A DNA stretch of 54,841 nucleotides from an uncultured Pedosphaera sp. (GTDB taxonomy: Bacteria; Verrucomicrobiota; Verrucomicrobiia; Limisphaerales; Pedosphaeraceae): positions 1 to 54,841 of the forward strand of contig CAIXFN010000060.1 in the NCBI GenBank assembly GCA_903918755.1. Direction: 5' to 3'. Under the pieces are notes generated by a model. It was not told the DNA's origin. It worked only from the letters and a program-made list of their open reading frames with translations, and made no database searches. The number at the start of each line of letters is the position of its first letter. Position 1 is the stretch's first letter. The position numbers and the translations under genes are program-made. Of this stretch, positions 17,559-25,032 are shown piece after piece.

Positions 17559-18992
17559 TCAGACTTCCCAGCCTTTGCGGTAGGGACGTTGGACCCAGGC
17601 GTTTAACTCGGGAATATTGGTCACCTTCATATTGGGGCCGTCCCAATGGATCGGCTTGCCCGCCCCGACATGCTGCGCCAGATTGCCGAGAATCGCGAAT
17701 TCGGTCAGCCGCGTGCCATATTCGAAACTCACCGCGGTATCGGTACTGCCGGCCAGACAGGCTTGCACGAAGTCCGTGAAGATATCCTTGGGACGGGGCA
17801 AGGTCTTGGCGGGCTTGGGGGTCGAGTTCATCTTCTCGTAGGGCACGATGTGCATCTTGTCGCCATAAGTACCGGTGTAGATGATGCCCTTGTCACCGAC
17901 ATACAGTGTGCCGCTGTCCATGCGATCCAATTCCTCGTCCGGGTACTGCTTCTGCAACTCGGCCAGCAAGGGCGGAAAGCTGCGGTCCTTGCCGGTGGCG
18001 GCGTGTAGATTGCCGACCGGAACGCCCGTGCTGTTCGGGTTCATGCCTTCATACCAGTAGGCCTTCAGGGCCGGCATGTCGCCGCGCGCGGGAATATCCC
18101 AGCGGAGGCGGCTGCCCAGCGGGTATCGTTCGTCGCTGCCGCCACGGATATATTCCACTTCGATGGTGCCCGGGTGCTCGACCTTGAGCGCCCAGAAAAC
18201 CCCGTCCAGCACATGGCAGCCCATGTTGCCGATGGAGCCGTTGCCGAAATCATACCAACCATGCCACTCGTGCGGGTGCAGATCGATGTGGAAGTCGCGG
18301 TAGGGGGCGGGGCCGATCCACAGGTCCCAATTCATGCCGGCGGGCGGGGCGATCACGGGCGGGCGGGGACCTTCGCCACCGTTGGCCCGGTTGGTCCAAC
18401 TGTGCGTTTCGGTGACCTTGCCGATGGTGCCGGACCAGATGTACTCGCACAAACGGCGGTACTCTTCCATGCAATGACCCTGATTGCCCATCTGGGTGGC
18501 GACCTTGGAATATTTCCGGGCCATATCCCGCATCAAGCGCGCCTCGGCGATGTCATGACAGACGGGTTTTTCACAATACACATTGATGCCCCGCTGCATG
18601 GCCATCATGGCGGCGGGCGCGTGGTGATGGTTCGGCGTGGCGATGAAGACCGCATCCACATTTTTGCCGATCTGGTCATACATCTTCCGGTAGTCGGTAA
18701 ACAACTGGAGAGCGCTGGAATCCAGGGATTTGTTTTCCAGCCACTTTTTGATGGCCGGATGCCGCTTCTCATCCGGCTCCACGAGCGCGTAGAGATTCTG
18801 TTTATTCTTGCCGATGACGGCATCCAGGTGGCTCATCCCGCGGCCACCGCAACCGATCTGGACGCAGTTCAGTTTTTCCCCGCCCTTCGTCGCGGCATAC
18901 GTGCGTCGGGGGAGCAGGCCGGTGGTGGAGATAACCCCCGCCGCCAGGGCGGAGCGTTGGAGGAAGGAACGGCGGTTTAGGGGCGCATTCAT
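17559..18992 (-). CDS. Tat-exported Gfo/Idh/MocA oxidoreductase
   Basis: This 477-residue protein starts with a twin-arginine signal, NRRSFLQRS (residues 6-14), then a hydrophobic stretch to about 34, so it should be exported folded with its cofactor. The Rossmann motif IGCGGRGMSH lies at 46-55. The full CEKP motif is at 140-143, so the catalytic lysine is kept here, unlike in the cytosolic relative at 14 kb. ATPNHHH (118-124) is typical of the family. The upstream DUF1080 gene is 21 bases away on the same strand and a strong terminator follows. Known relatives oxidise sugars at C3 in 3-keto-glycoside routes. Pairing with DUF1080 supports that role here but does not prove it. Confidence 0.92.
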   Translation of the reverse strand: MNAPLNRRSFLQRSALAAGVISTTGLLPRRTYAATKGGEKLNCVQIGCGGRGMSHLDAVIGKNKQNLYALVEPDEKRHPAIKKWLENKSLDSSALQLFTDYRKMYDQIGKNVDAVFIATPNHHHAPAAMMAMQRGINVYCEKPVCHDIAEARLMRDMARKYSKVATQMGNQGHCMEEYRRLCEYIWSGTIGKVTETHSWTNRANGGEGPRPPVIAPPAGMNWDLWIGPAPYRDFHIDLHPHEWHGWYDFGNGSIGNMGCHVLDGVFWALKVEHPGTIEVEYIRGGSDERYPLGSRLRWDIPARGDMPALKAYWYEGMNPNSTGVPVGNLHAATGKDRSFPPLLAELQKQYPDEELDRMDSGTLYVGDKGIIYTGTYGDKMHIVPYEKMNSTPKPAKTLPRPKDIFTDFVQACLAGSTDTAVSFEYGTRLTEFAILGNLAQHVGAGKPIHWDGPNMKVTNIPELNAWVQRPYRKGWEV

Positions 18993-19013
18993 GGGGATTT
19001 TTCGGGCTTTCGG

Positions 19014-19733
19014 TTAAAGATTGAGCGGAGTGACTTTGAGATTGCGGAACGCCACGGAACCGTGGTCGCCTTGCAGATAAAGCGGACCGGTGGGATGCTC
19101 CGGCGCATTGCGGCTCACGTTGGTGCCATGGGCAATCGCCACATTATCCTGCACGACCTGGCCGTTGAGGGTCACTTTGACAAAGCGGGCGTTTTCCGTT
19201 TTTTTCCCCGCGGCATCAAACCGGGGCGCGCGGAATTCAATCACCAGGGTCTGCCACTGGCCGGGCGGTTTGTTCGCGTTCACCGCGGGGGGCGTCTCGC
19301 TGTATATCGCGCCGCAATCCAGCTTGCCCGGCGTCTCCTTCCCGTAACTGTCAAAAATCTGAATCTCGTAGATGTTCATCAACTTGATGCCCGAGTTGGA
19401 GTCAATGCCATTGCCCGGAGTGGATTTGGGCACCATGAACTCCATTTCCACCCGGCAATCCCCGAAAGTGGCTTCGCTGGAAAGATTCAAGCCGGCCTGG
19501 GGATTGACGAGCTCCGTCCCCGGCCCCGCAACCTTCAAATGGTTGGGGTGTTCGGCATCGAGTGCCGCCGTGCCGTAGGTCCATTGCGCGGTGCCCTTGG
19601 TCCCCACGGTTTTCCACCCGGAAAGATCCTTCCCGTTGAACAAGGACACCGTCCGGGAATCGTCGGCGGCCATTACGGCGCAAGACAGGAGCGCGCAGCC
19701 AGTCGCGAGGCTGGCGCGGAGGAGTGATTTCAT
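19014..19733 (-). CDS. DUF1080 (3-keto-disaccharide hydrolase-like) exported protein
   Basis: This 239-residue protein has a signal peptide (about 1-22, LLSCAVMA). The DUF1080 signature LFNGKDLSGWK lies at about residues 30-40, and the conserved block around FMVPKSTPGNGIDSNSG at about 120. The fold is a concanavalin-like beta sandwich. Family members have been linked to hydrolysis of 3-keto-disaccharides or glycosides. The start at 19733 is the ATG that precedes the signal peptide; no clear Shine-Dalgarno sequence is visible. The Tat-exported Gfo/Idh/MocA gene follows 21 bases later, making an oxidise-then-cleave pair outside the cytoplasm. A histidine kinase gene ends 71 bases upstream on the same strand. 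Confidence 0.92.
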   Translation of the reverse strand: MKSLLRASLATGCALLSCAVMAADDSRTVSLFNGKDLSGWKTVGTKGTAQWTYGTAALDAEHPNHLKVAGPGTELVNPQAGLNLSSEATFGDCRVEMEFMVPKSTPGNGIDSNSGIKLMNIYEIQIFDSYGKETPGKLDCGAIYSETPPAVNANKPPGQWQTLVIEFRAPRFDAAGKKTENARFVKVTLNGQVVQDNVAIAHGTNVSRNAPEHPTGPLYLQGDHGSVAFRNLKVTPLNL

Positions 19734-19804
19734 GCTGGGAAAATGCCGACTCGCTCCCCGCGCGTCAACTTGGAAAATCGGCCGCACGCGGCCGCGAATC
19801 AGGC

Positions 19805-21100
19805 TCACTCCGCGGCGTTTGCGGCCGCACCCGGCTGGTTGGCCTCGGGGGCCGGACCGGGAGGGGCCGCCCCCAGCAGCAACCGTTGGGGCACCCAGAC
19901 CCGGAAGGTGGTGCCGCGCCCCACACTGCTTTCTATTTCAATCCGTCCCCCGTGCGCGCGCACAATGCGTTGCACAATCATCAAGCCCAGGCCCGTGCCC
20001 TTTTTCTTGGTGGTGAAAAAGGGTTCAAAAATGCGGTTGATCTGCTCCTGGGGAATCCCACCCCCCGTGTCCCCCACGCTCACCCACACGCCTTCGGCCC
20101 CCTCCCCGGTGCGCAGGGTCAGCACCCCGCCCTTGGTCATGGCCTGCATGGCGTTTTTCACGAGGTTGACCAGCACCTGTTGCATTTGCTGCTGATCCAG
20201 CGGCGCCTGCGGTAGGTGTCGGGCCAGCTTTTCCCGCACGGTCAGTCCCCGGTTATCGAGTTCCGGCCGGAGCAGGTTCAGGGTTTTTTCCACCACGTCA
20301 TTGAGGGAGCCGGAACGCAACTGCGGCGGCGCGGGCCGGATGGCCTGCAGGAATTGCGTGATGATGTAATCCAGGCGATTGATCTCCCCCTTGGCCACCA
20401 CCAGGTAACCGGCCAGTTTGTCCGAGATCTCCCGGGTATCCACGGCCTCGGTGACCGGGGCGGTGCGAGCCGCGCGCCGGCCGCCGAGGTTGGCTGGCGA
20501 ACGTTCCGGGGGCGTGGCCTTGAGTTTGCGGATTTCCCGCTCCATCAATTGGAGATGGATGTGCAGGGCGTTGAGCGGGTTGCCGATTTCATGCGCCACA
20601 CTGGCGGCCAGGAGAGTGAGGGCCTGGATGCGCTCACTCTCGATCGCCGCAAAGGTCTGCTGCCGCGCTTCGGTGGCGTCATGGAGGATCAGCGCCAGTC
20701 CCGAATTGCCGCCGGTTTCGTGATCCAGCGGCGCGGCGTAAAGCCGCAAAAAACGGGCGCGCGGATAGGTTATCTCAAACTCCTGCCGGACGATCCGCTC
20801 GCCCGGACCGTTCTCCGGACGGAAGAGCTTTTTCCAATCAAAGCCCGGCAGAAATTCCGTGATCGGATGCCCGTCCGCTTCGCCCGCGGGCACGCCGATC
20901 AATTGCGTCACGGCGCGGTTGGCGTAGAGGATGCGCCCCCGTTGATCAATCACCAGCACGCCGTCCTCAATCGTATTAAAGAGGGTTTCGAGGAAACTCC
21001 GTTCACTGGCCAACCGCTGGACGACCGTCTGCAACCCCTCCGCATCGAGCCGCCCGATGCGCCCGAGGAGTTTGTCAAGAAAGCTGGATTTGGGCGCCAT
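19805..21100 (-). CDS. soluble PAS-domain sensor histidine kinase (NtrB-like)
   Basis: This 431-residue kinase has no membrane segment. A PAS domain covers about residues 35-145 (VLVIDQRGRILYANRA). The phospho-acceptor is His170 in SVAHEIGNPLNAL. An unusual Pro/Arg-rich insert sits near 195-220. The catalytic domain shows NLVKNAMQAM, then GDTGGGIP, FEPFFTTKKKGTGLGL and GRGTTF. The layout is that of NtrB/AtoS-type kinases that feed sigma54-dependent regulators. No response regulator gene is adjacent. The only NtrC-type regulator in the window is at 30850, about 10 kb away, and could be its partner (inference). Two sugar-degradation genes follow downstream in the same direction. Confidence 0.93.
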   Translation of the reverse strand: MAPKSSFLDKLLGRIGRLDAEGLQTVVQRLASERSFLETLFNTIEDGVLVIDQRGRILYANRAVTQLIGVPAGEADGHPITEFLPGFDWKKLFRPENGPGERIVRQEFEITYPRARFLRLYAAPLDHETGGNSGLALILHDATEARQQTFAAIESERIQALTLLAASVAHEIGNPLNALHIHLQLMEREIRKLKATPPERSPANLGGRRAARTAPVTEAVDTREISDKLAGYLVVAKGEINRLDYIITQFLQAIRPAPPQLRSGSLNDVVEKTLNLLRPELDNRGLTVREKLARHLPQAPLDQQQMQQVLVNLVKNAMQAMTKGGVLTLRTGEGAEGVWVSVGDTGGGIPQEQINRIFEPFFTTKKKGTGLGLMIVQRIVRAHGGRIEIESSVGRGTTFRVWVPQRLLLGAAPPGPAPEANQPGAAANAAE

Positions 21101-21276
21101 AATCGGATCTCAAACCCGTTGTTCCGCCGGGGTGGTCACGGTTCCTAAAGAGTACTTCATGATGCCCGGAATTCCAACAGGACCGCCCCGGAAAGACAAA
21201 TCATTTTCCGCCGCCCCCGGGCCAGCCGGTTGCATTCCTATTGCCGCCCGCGCGGGTTGGTATTAAGGTCGGGCGC

Positions 21277-22248
21277 ATGAAAGTCTTTGTCACCGGCGGC
21301 GCGGGTTACATTGGATCGGTTTGCGTGGAGGAGTTGATCAATGCGGGCCACGCGGTCACGGTTTATGACAATTTGACCGAGGGCCACCGGTCCGCCGTGG
21401 ATGAGCGCGCGGTCTTTGTTCAAGGTGATTCCGGGAAGGAGGGCGGCATTGCCCGCGCCGTGGCCGCCGCCGGGCCGGATGCCATCCTGCATTTTGCCGC
21501 CAATGCCCTGGTCGGCGAGTCGATGACCAACCCCGGCAAGTACTTTCGCAATAACGTGGCCTGGGGTTTGGAACTTCTGGAGGCCGCCGTGGCGGCGAAG
21601 GTGCGCAAGTTTGTGTTCAGTTCCACCTGCGCGACCTATGGCCCGCCCGATCGCGTGCCGATGACCGAAGATTTACCCCAACGACCGATCAATCCGTATG
21701 GTGAATCCAAGCTGATGTTCGAGAAGATGCTGAACTGGTATCACCAGATTCACGGTCTGGAATTCGTCGCCTTCCGATATTTCAACGCCGCCGGAGCCAG
21801 TCCGCGTTTTGGCGAACATCACCGCATCGAAAGCCACCTGATTCCCAATGTTCTCAAGGTGCCGCTGGGCCAGGCGCAGCAATGCGAGATTTTCGGCACG
21901 GATTATCCCACGCCCGATGGCACCTGCATCCGCGATTACATCCATATTGTGGACCTCGCGCAGGCGCACATGCTGGCCATGGCGCCGGGCAAACAAGGCT
22001 TTTACAATCTGGGCAATGGCGACGGCTATTCCGTGCGCCAGGTGATCGAAACCTGCGAGCGGATTTCCGGCTGCAAAATTCCCGCGGTGGAAAAACCCCG
22101 CCGACCGGGCGATCCGCCGAAGCTCGTGGCCTCGGCCCAACGGGCAATCACCGATTTGGGTTGGCGGCCGCAATATCCGAAACTGGAAGATATCGTCGCC
22201 ACCGCGTGGGCCTGGCATCAAAAGCACCCCACCGGCTATCCGGATTGA
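21277..22248 (+). CDS. galE: UDP-glucose 4-epimerase
   Basis: This is a 323-residue extended SDR. TGGAGYIGS (residues 6-14) binds NAD. SSTCATYG and YGESK supply the catalytic Ser and Tyr-Lys. The C-terminal substrate-binding segments RYFNAAGA and DGTCIRDYIH are classic for GalE. It interconverts UDP-glucose and UDP-galactose, supplying precursors for surface glycans; four glycosyltransferases are encoded at 46-50 kb. AAGG lies nine bases before the ATG at 21277. An upstream TTG would add 12 non-conserved residues and is not used here. It is divergent from the histidine kinase gene, and an ECF sigma gene follows after 42 bases. Confidence 0.95.
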   Translation: MKVFVTGGAGYIGSVCVEELINAGHAVTVYDNLTEGHRSAVDERAVFVQGDSGKEGGIARAVAAAGPDAILHFAANALVGESMTNPGKYFRNNVAWGLELLEAAVAAKVRKFVFSSTCATYGPPDRVPMTEDLPQRPINPYGESKLMFEKMLNWYHQIHGLEFVAFRYFNAAGASPRFGEHHRIESHLIPNVLKVPLGQAQQCEIFGTDYPTPDGTCIRDYIHIVDLAQAHMLAMAPGKQGFYNLGNGDGYSVRQVIETCERISGCKIPAVEKPRRPGDPPKLVASAQRAITDLGWRPQYPKLEDIVATAWAWHQKHPTGYPD

Positions 22249-22290
22249 GTTGGCGCGTGACGACTCCGCGCCGGGTTGGTCTAACCGGCA

Positions 22291-22941
22291 ATGGACACAA
22301 TTGTGGATGAGACGAGCGCAGTGGCACCGCCGCCGGTGCCCCTGACGACGCCAACCCTGCCCGGGGACGCCGAGTTCGCGGCCCTCTACCAGGAGCACAG
22401 CCGCGCGATCTATTATCTCGCCCTGCGCCTGTTGTCCGATCCCACCAAGGCCGAGGACGTGGTGCATGACGTTTTCCTGAAAGCCTTCCGCAAGCTGGCG
22501 GAATTCCGGGGGGGCGCCTCCTGGCGCACGTGGCTCTACCGGATCACCATCAACCACTGCCTGAACCTGCGGCGGGCGTGGCAAAACCGGAATATTTTCA
22601 GCAACGCGGACGAGGTGGTCTTTGAAAACGCCGTCGCGGAGACGGACTCGCCGTTCCGGGTCCTGGAAACGAAGGAATTGGGCGAGCGCATCCAGGCGTC
22701 CCTCGACGCCCTGCCCGAGGAGGCGCGCCTGCTCCTGCTGCTGGTGGCGGATGAGGAACTGAGCTATGAGGAAATCGGCGCCCTCACGGAACAGAGCGCC
22801 GATGCGGTGCGCGGCAAACTGCACCGGGCGCGCAAGGCGTTTGCGCGCCATTTTCATCGTTCGGGCGATGGCGAGACCCGTTCTGCCTCCATTCCGCGAT
22901 CCCGGACGGTTCCGGCCACCCCGGCGGTTCCCCAACACTGA
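22291..22941 (+). CDS. ECF-type RNA polymerase sigma factor
   Basis: This is a 216-residue sigma-70-family protein of the ECF type. Region 2 includes LSDPTKAEDVVHDVFLKAFRK (from about residue 49), followed by WRTWLYRITINHCLN. Region 4 contains LPEEARLLLLL and a helix-turn-helix LSYEEIGAL...SADAVRGKLHRARKAF (from about 153). A ~30-residue Pro/Thr-rich N-terminus and a short disordered tail flank these. No transmembrane anti-sigma factor follows. Instead a 76-residue protein gene begins 10 bases later and then an AAA ATPase gene with an ATGA overlap. The trio looks translationally linked. Targets are unknown. Confidence 0.93.
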   Translation: MDTIVDETSAVAPPPVPLTTPTLPGDAEFAALYQEHSRAIYYLALRLLSDPTKAEDVVHDVFLKAFRKLAEFRGGASWRTWLYRITINHCLNLRRAWQNRNIFSNADEVVFENAVAETDSPFRVLETKELGERIQASLDALPEEARLLLLLVADEELSYEEIGALTEQSADAVRGKLHRARKAFARHFHRSGDGETRSASIPRSRTVPATPAVPQH

Positions 22942-22951
22942 AAAACTTCGC

Positions 22952-23182
22952 ATGAACTCCCCCTCCCAATTCAATCCCCACGGCCGGCAGGAAACGCAAG
23001 CCCGGCAGCAGTCGCAACGGCCACCGGCCCAGGAATTCATGGCCGTGGAGGATTTGTTGCGCCACGATGCCGCCCAGACGCCCGTGCCGCCCAACGTGGC
23101 CGGCCGCCTGCGGGAATCGCTTGCCCGCGAACCGCGGCCGGCTGCCAGTTGGTGGCGCCGCTTGTTGCCGGGTGGCAAATGA
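22952..23182 (+). CDS. small 76-residue protein between the sigma factor and Ycf46 genes
   Basis: This short hypothetical protein has a Gln/Pro-rich first half (residues 1-28). Its second half is more structured (AVEDLLRHDAAQTPVPPNVAGRL, split here as about 31-53) and ends in a Trp-Trp-Arg-Arg segment and LPGGK. It has no membrane segment and no cysteine. The start is the ATG at 22952, ten bases after the sigma factor stop. The stop codon overlaps the start of the AAA ATPase gene (ATGA at 23179-23182), which supports it being translated. By position it could be a non-membrane anti-sigma or adaptor protein; that is speculation. It is not recognisable as Pup or UBact despite the Gln/Gly content. 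Confidence 0.7.
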   Translation: MNSPSQFNPHGRQETQARQQSQRPPAQEFMAVEDLLRHDAAQTPVPPNVAGRLRESLAREPRPAASWWRRLLPGGK

Positions 23183-24705
23183 ATCTGGAGCTGGAGATCG
23201 AGACGCTGATCCGCGCCCGGTATCCGATTCTCTACCTGGTCACCAGCGAGGAAGCGCGGGTCCGCCAACTGCTCGCCGGGATCGCCCGACGCCGGCAAAA
23301 AAAGGTTTGGGAATGGAGTTGCACCACCGGCCTGGTGCCTGCCGGCACTTCCCTCGCAGCGCGGAAACCGAAGGAGTCCGCCACCCTGGATCCCCTCGCC
23401 GCCTTGGACCAGGTGGGGGCGCTGGTGGAACCGGCCCTGTTCGTATTTCAGGACCTGCACCCGTATCTCACCCGCAACCAGCCGTCGATCATCCGCAAGC
23501 TGAAGGAAATTGCGCGGGAGCTGAAGAACAGCACCAAAACCATCGTGCTCATTTCGCCGGTGCTGGAAATTCCCGTCGAATTGGAAAAGGAAATCACGGT
23601 CCTGAATTTTCCGCTGCCCGATCTGGCGGAATTATCCGCCTTGCTGGACGGGATTCTCGCCGAGGTGGCGGAAACGGGCCGGGTCCGGATCAACCTCGAT
23701 GGCCCGGGCCGGCAGCGGCTGTTGCAGGCGGCCCAGGGTTTGACGCTCGGGGAGGCGGAGAATGTCTTCGCGCGGATCATGGTCCAGGACGGGAGCCTCT
23801 CCGGCGATGATGTCCACGAGGTTTTCGCGGAAAAGCAGCAGATCATCCGCAAAAGCGGCCTGCTGGAATACGTCGCCACCGCGGAGAACTTCGCGCATGT
23901 CGGCGGTTTGGCGGTCTTGAAGGAATGGCTGCAAAAGCGTTCGGTTGCCTTCAGTGCCGAGGCGCGGGATTTCGGCCTCCCAGCCCCGAAAGGCATCCTC
24001 ATGCTGGGCGTGCAGGGTTGCGGCAAGAGCCTGAGCGCCAAGGCGGTGGCCAATCTCTGGCAATTGCCACTGCTGCGTTTCGACATGGGCCGGATGTTTG
24101 GCAGTTTTGTCGGCTCGTCCGAGGAAAACGTCCGCCGGGCCATCGCCGTGGCCGAATCCGTGGCCCCGGTCATCCTGTGGATCGATGAAATCGACAAAGC
24201 CTTTGCCGGCTCCCAAAGTTCCGGCGCCACCGACGGCGGCACCACCGCGCGGGTCTTTGGCACGCTGGTGACGTGGCTCTCCGAAAAGACCGCGCCGGTC
24301 TTTGTGGTGGCCACCGCCAACGACATCTCCCAATTGCCGCCGGAGTTGCTGCGGAAGGGACGCTTTGACGAAATCTTCTTTGTGGACCTGCCGTCCGAGG
24401 CGGAGCGCGCCGAGATTTTCCGCATCCACCTCGCCCGGTCCGGCCGCGCGGACGAAGCCTTTGACGCCCCCGCTCTCGCCGCCGCCAGCGTGGATTTCAG
24501 CGGCGCAGAAATTGCGGAAGCGATCAACAGCGCCCTCTACGATGCCTTCTACGCGCGCGAGGAACTGACCACCGCCCACGTGCTGGCGGCCGTGCGCCAA
24601 ACCACCCCGCTGGCCCGCACCATGAGCGAGCAAATCACCCGCCTGCGCACCTGGGCCACCGGCCGCGCCCGCAACGCCAGCATCCCCCGCGAGCTACCTG
24701 GCTAA
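23179..24705 (+). CDS. Ycf46-like AAA ATPase
   Basis: This 508-residue protein is collinear with the cyanobacterial/plastid Ycf46 family. Its N-terminal domain starts [19 protein letters not shown] and continues through the degenerate domain with [10 protein letters not shown]. The AAA core has Walker A GVQGCGKS (about residues 276-283), Walker [12 protein letters not shown] (about 331-341), sensor-1 TAND and LLRKGRFDE. The ATG at 23179 overlaps the stop of the 76-residue gene, so translation is probably coupled; an earlier in-frame GTG-like start would only add shadow sequence. In cyanobacteria Ycf46 affects photosynthesis and CO2 use, but this organism shows no photosynthetic genes, so the role here is unknown. 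A remodelling function on the sigma factor or the small protein is possible by context. Confidence 0.9.
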   Translation: MNLELEIETLIRARYPILYLVTSEEARVRQLLAGIARRRQKKVWEWSCTTGLVPAGTSLAARKPKESATLDPLAALDQVGALVEPALFVFQDLHPYLTRNQPSIIRKLKEIARELKNSTKTIVLISPVLEIPVELEKEITVLNFPLPDLAELSALLDGILAEVAETGRVRINLDGPGRQRLLQAAQGLTLGEAENVFARIMVQDGSLSGDDVHEVFAEKQQIIRKSGLLEYVATAENFAHVGGLAVLKEWLQKRSVAFSAEARDFGLPAPKGILMLGVQGCGKSLSAKAVANLWQLPLLRFDMGRMFGSFVGSSEENVRRAIAVAESVAPVILWIDEIDKAFAGSQSSGATDGGTTARVFGTLVTWLSEKTAPVFVVATANDISQLPPELLRKGRFDEIFFVDLPSEAERAEIFRIHLARSGRADEAFDAPALAAASVDFSGAEIAEAINSALYDAFYAREELTTAHVLAAVRQTTPLARTMSEQITRLRTWATGRARNASIPRELPG

Positions 24706-24727
24706 GCCAGTCCCATTTCGGAGTCCC

Positions 24728-24797
24728 CGTTCGGAGTTCCGCGTTCACGCGGCCCGCGCATTCGACTACACCGCCACTCTCGCCTTGCCCAACGCCT
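24728..24797. repeat. dispersed ~70-base repeat, copy 1 (with hairpin CCGCG-TTCA-CGCGG)
   Basis: The segment from CCGTTCGGAGT to CTTGCCCAACGC matches 26945-27012 along its whole length with only scattered differences. It includes GGCCCGCGCATTCG and CACCGCCACTC, both identical in the two copies. The hairpin arms at 24739-24743 and 24748-24752 are CCGCG/CGCGG here and CCGCC/GGCGG in copy 2, so the arms changed together and pairing is kept. Both copies point the same way and bracket the beta-propeller gene. Confidence 0.85.
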
Positions 24798-24930
24798 ACC
24801 TCCCCCAGCCCAAGAGCCCCACTCAACTAAATCAAAGAACGCTCCTCCAACCGCGGACTTCAACCCCAGCCACTCCAACACACCCCTCCCCCTCGGGTTC
24901 ACTTAGCGCACGAGACACCCAAAACCCAGT
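24755..24930 (+). terminator. candidate Rho-dependent termination (rut-like) region
   Basis: Downstream of the Ycf46 gene the plus strand is strongly C-rich and G-poor; 24781-24900 has 60 C and 14 G by hand count. Such a C-over-G bubble in an otherwise balanced high-GC genome is the hallmark of Rho loading sites. No intrinsic terminator is seen after this operon. Indirect evidence only. Confidence 0.4.
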
Positions 24931-25032
24931 TTAACACTTTGACAAAACGACAGTTTTGGCTTATCGCCATACAAGAACAGAGACCAAAAAAATCCCTTCA
25001 GTCAGGGGGCAAATAGAAACAATTGAGAAATT

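Larger units (their letters stand above)
24706..25032. other. gene-free stretch with a repeat copy and a C-rich, G-poor tract
   Basis: I see no credible gene. The stretch holds copy 1 of a ~70-base repeat with a hairpin (24728-24797). A C-rich, G-poor tract follows (hand count 60 C versus 14 G in 24781-24900). An AT-richer leader comes before the beta-propeller gene, with TTGACA at 24939-24944 but no good -10 box at the right distance. Confidence 0.6.

Noticed and set aside
22952-23182. The 76-residue protein as a Pup/UBact-type tag for the ARC-type ATPase
   Set aside because: It ends LPGGK instead of the Gly-Gly-Glu/Gln/Arg type end, lacks the central conserved segment of those tags, and is 19 kb from the ATPase.
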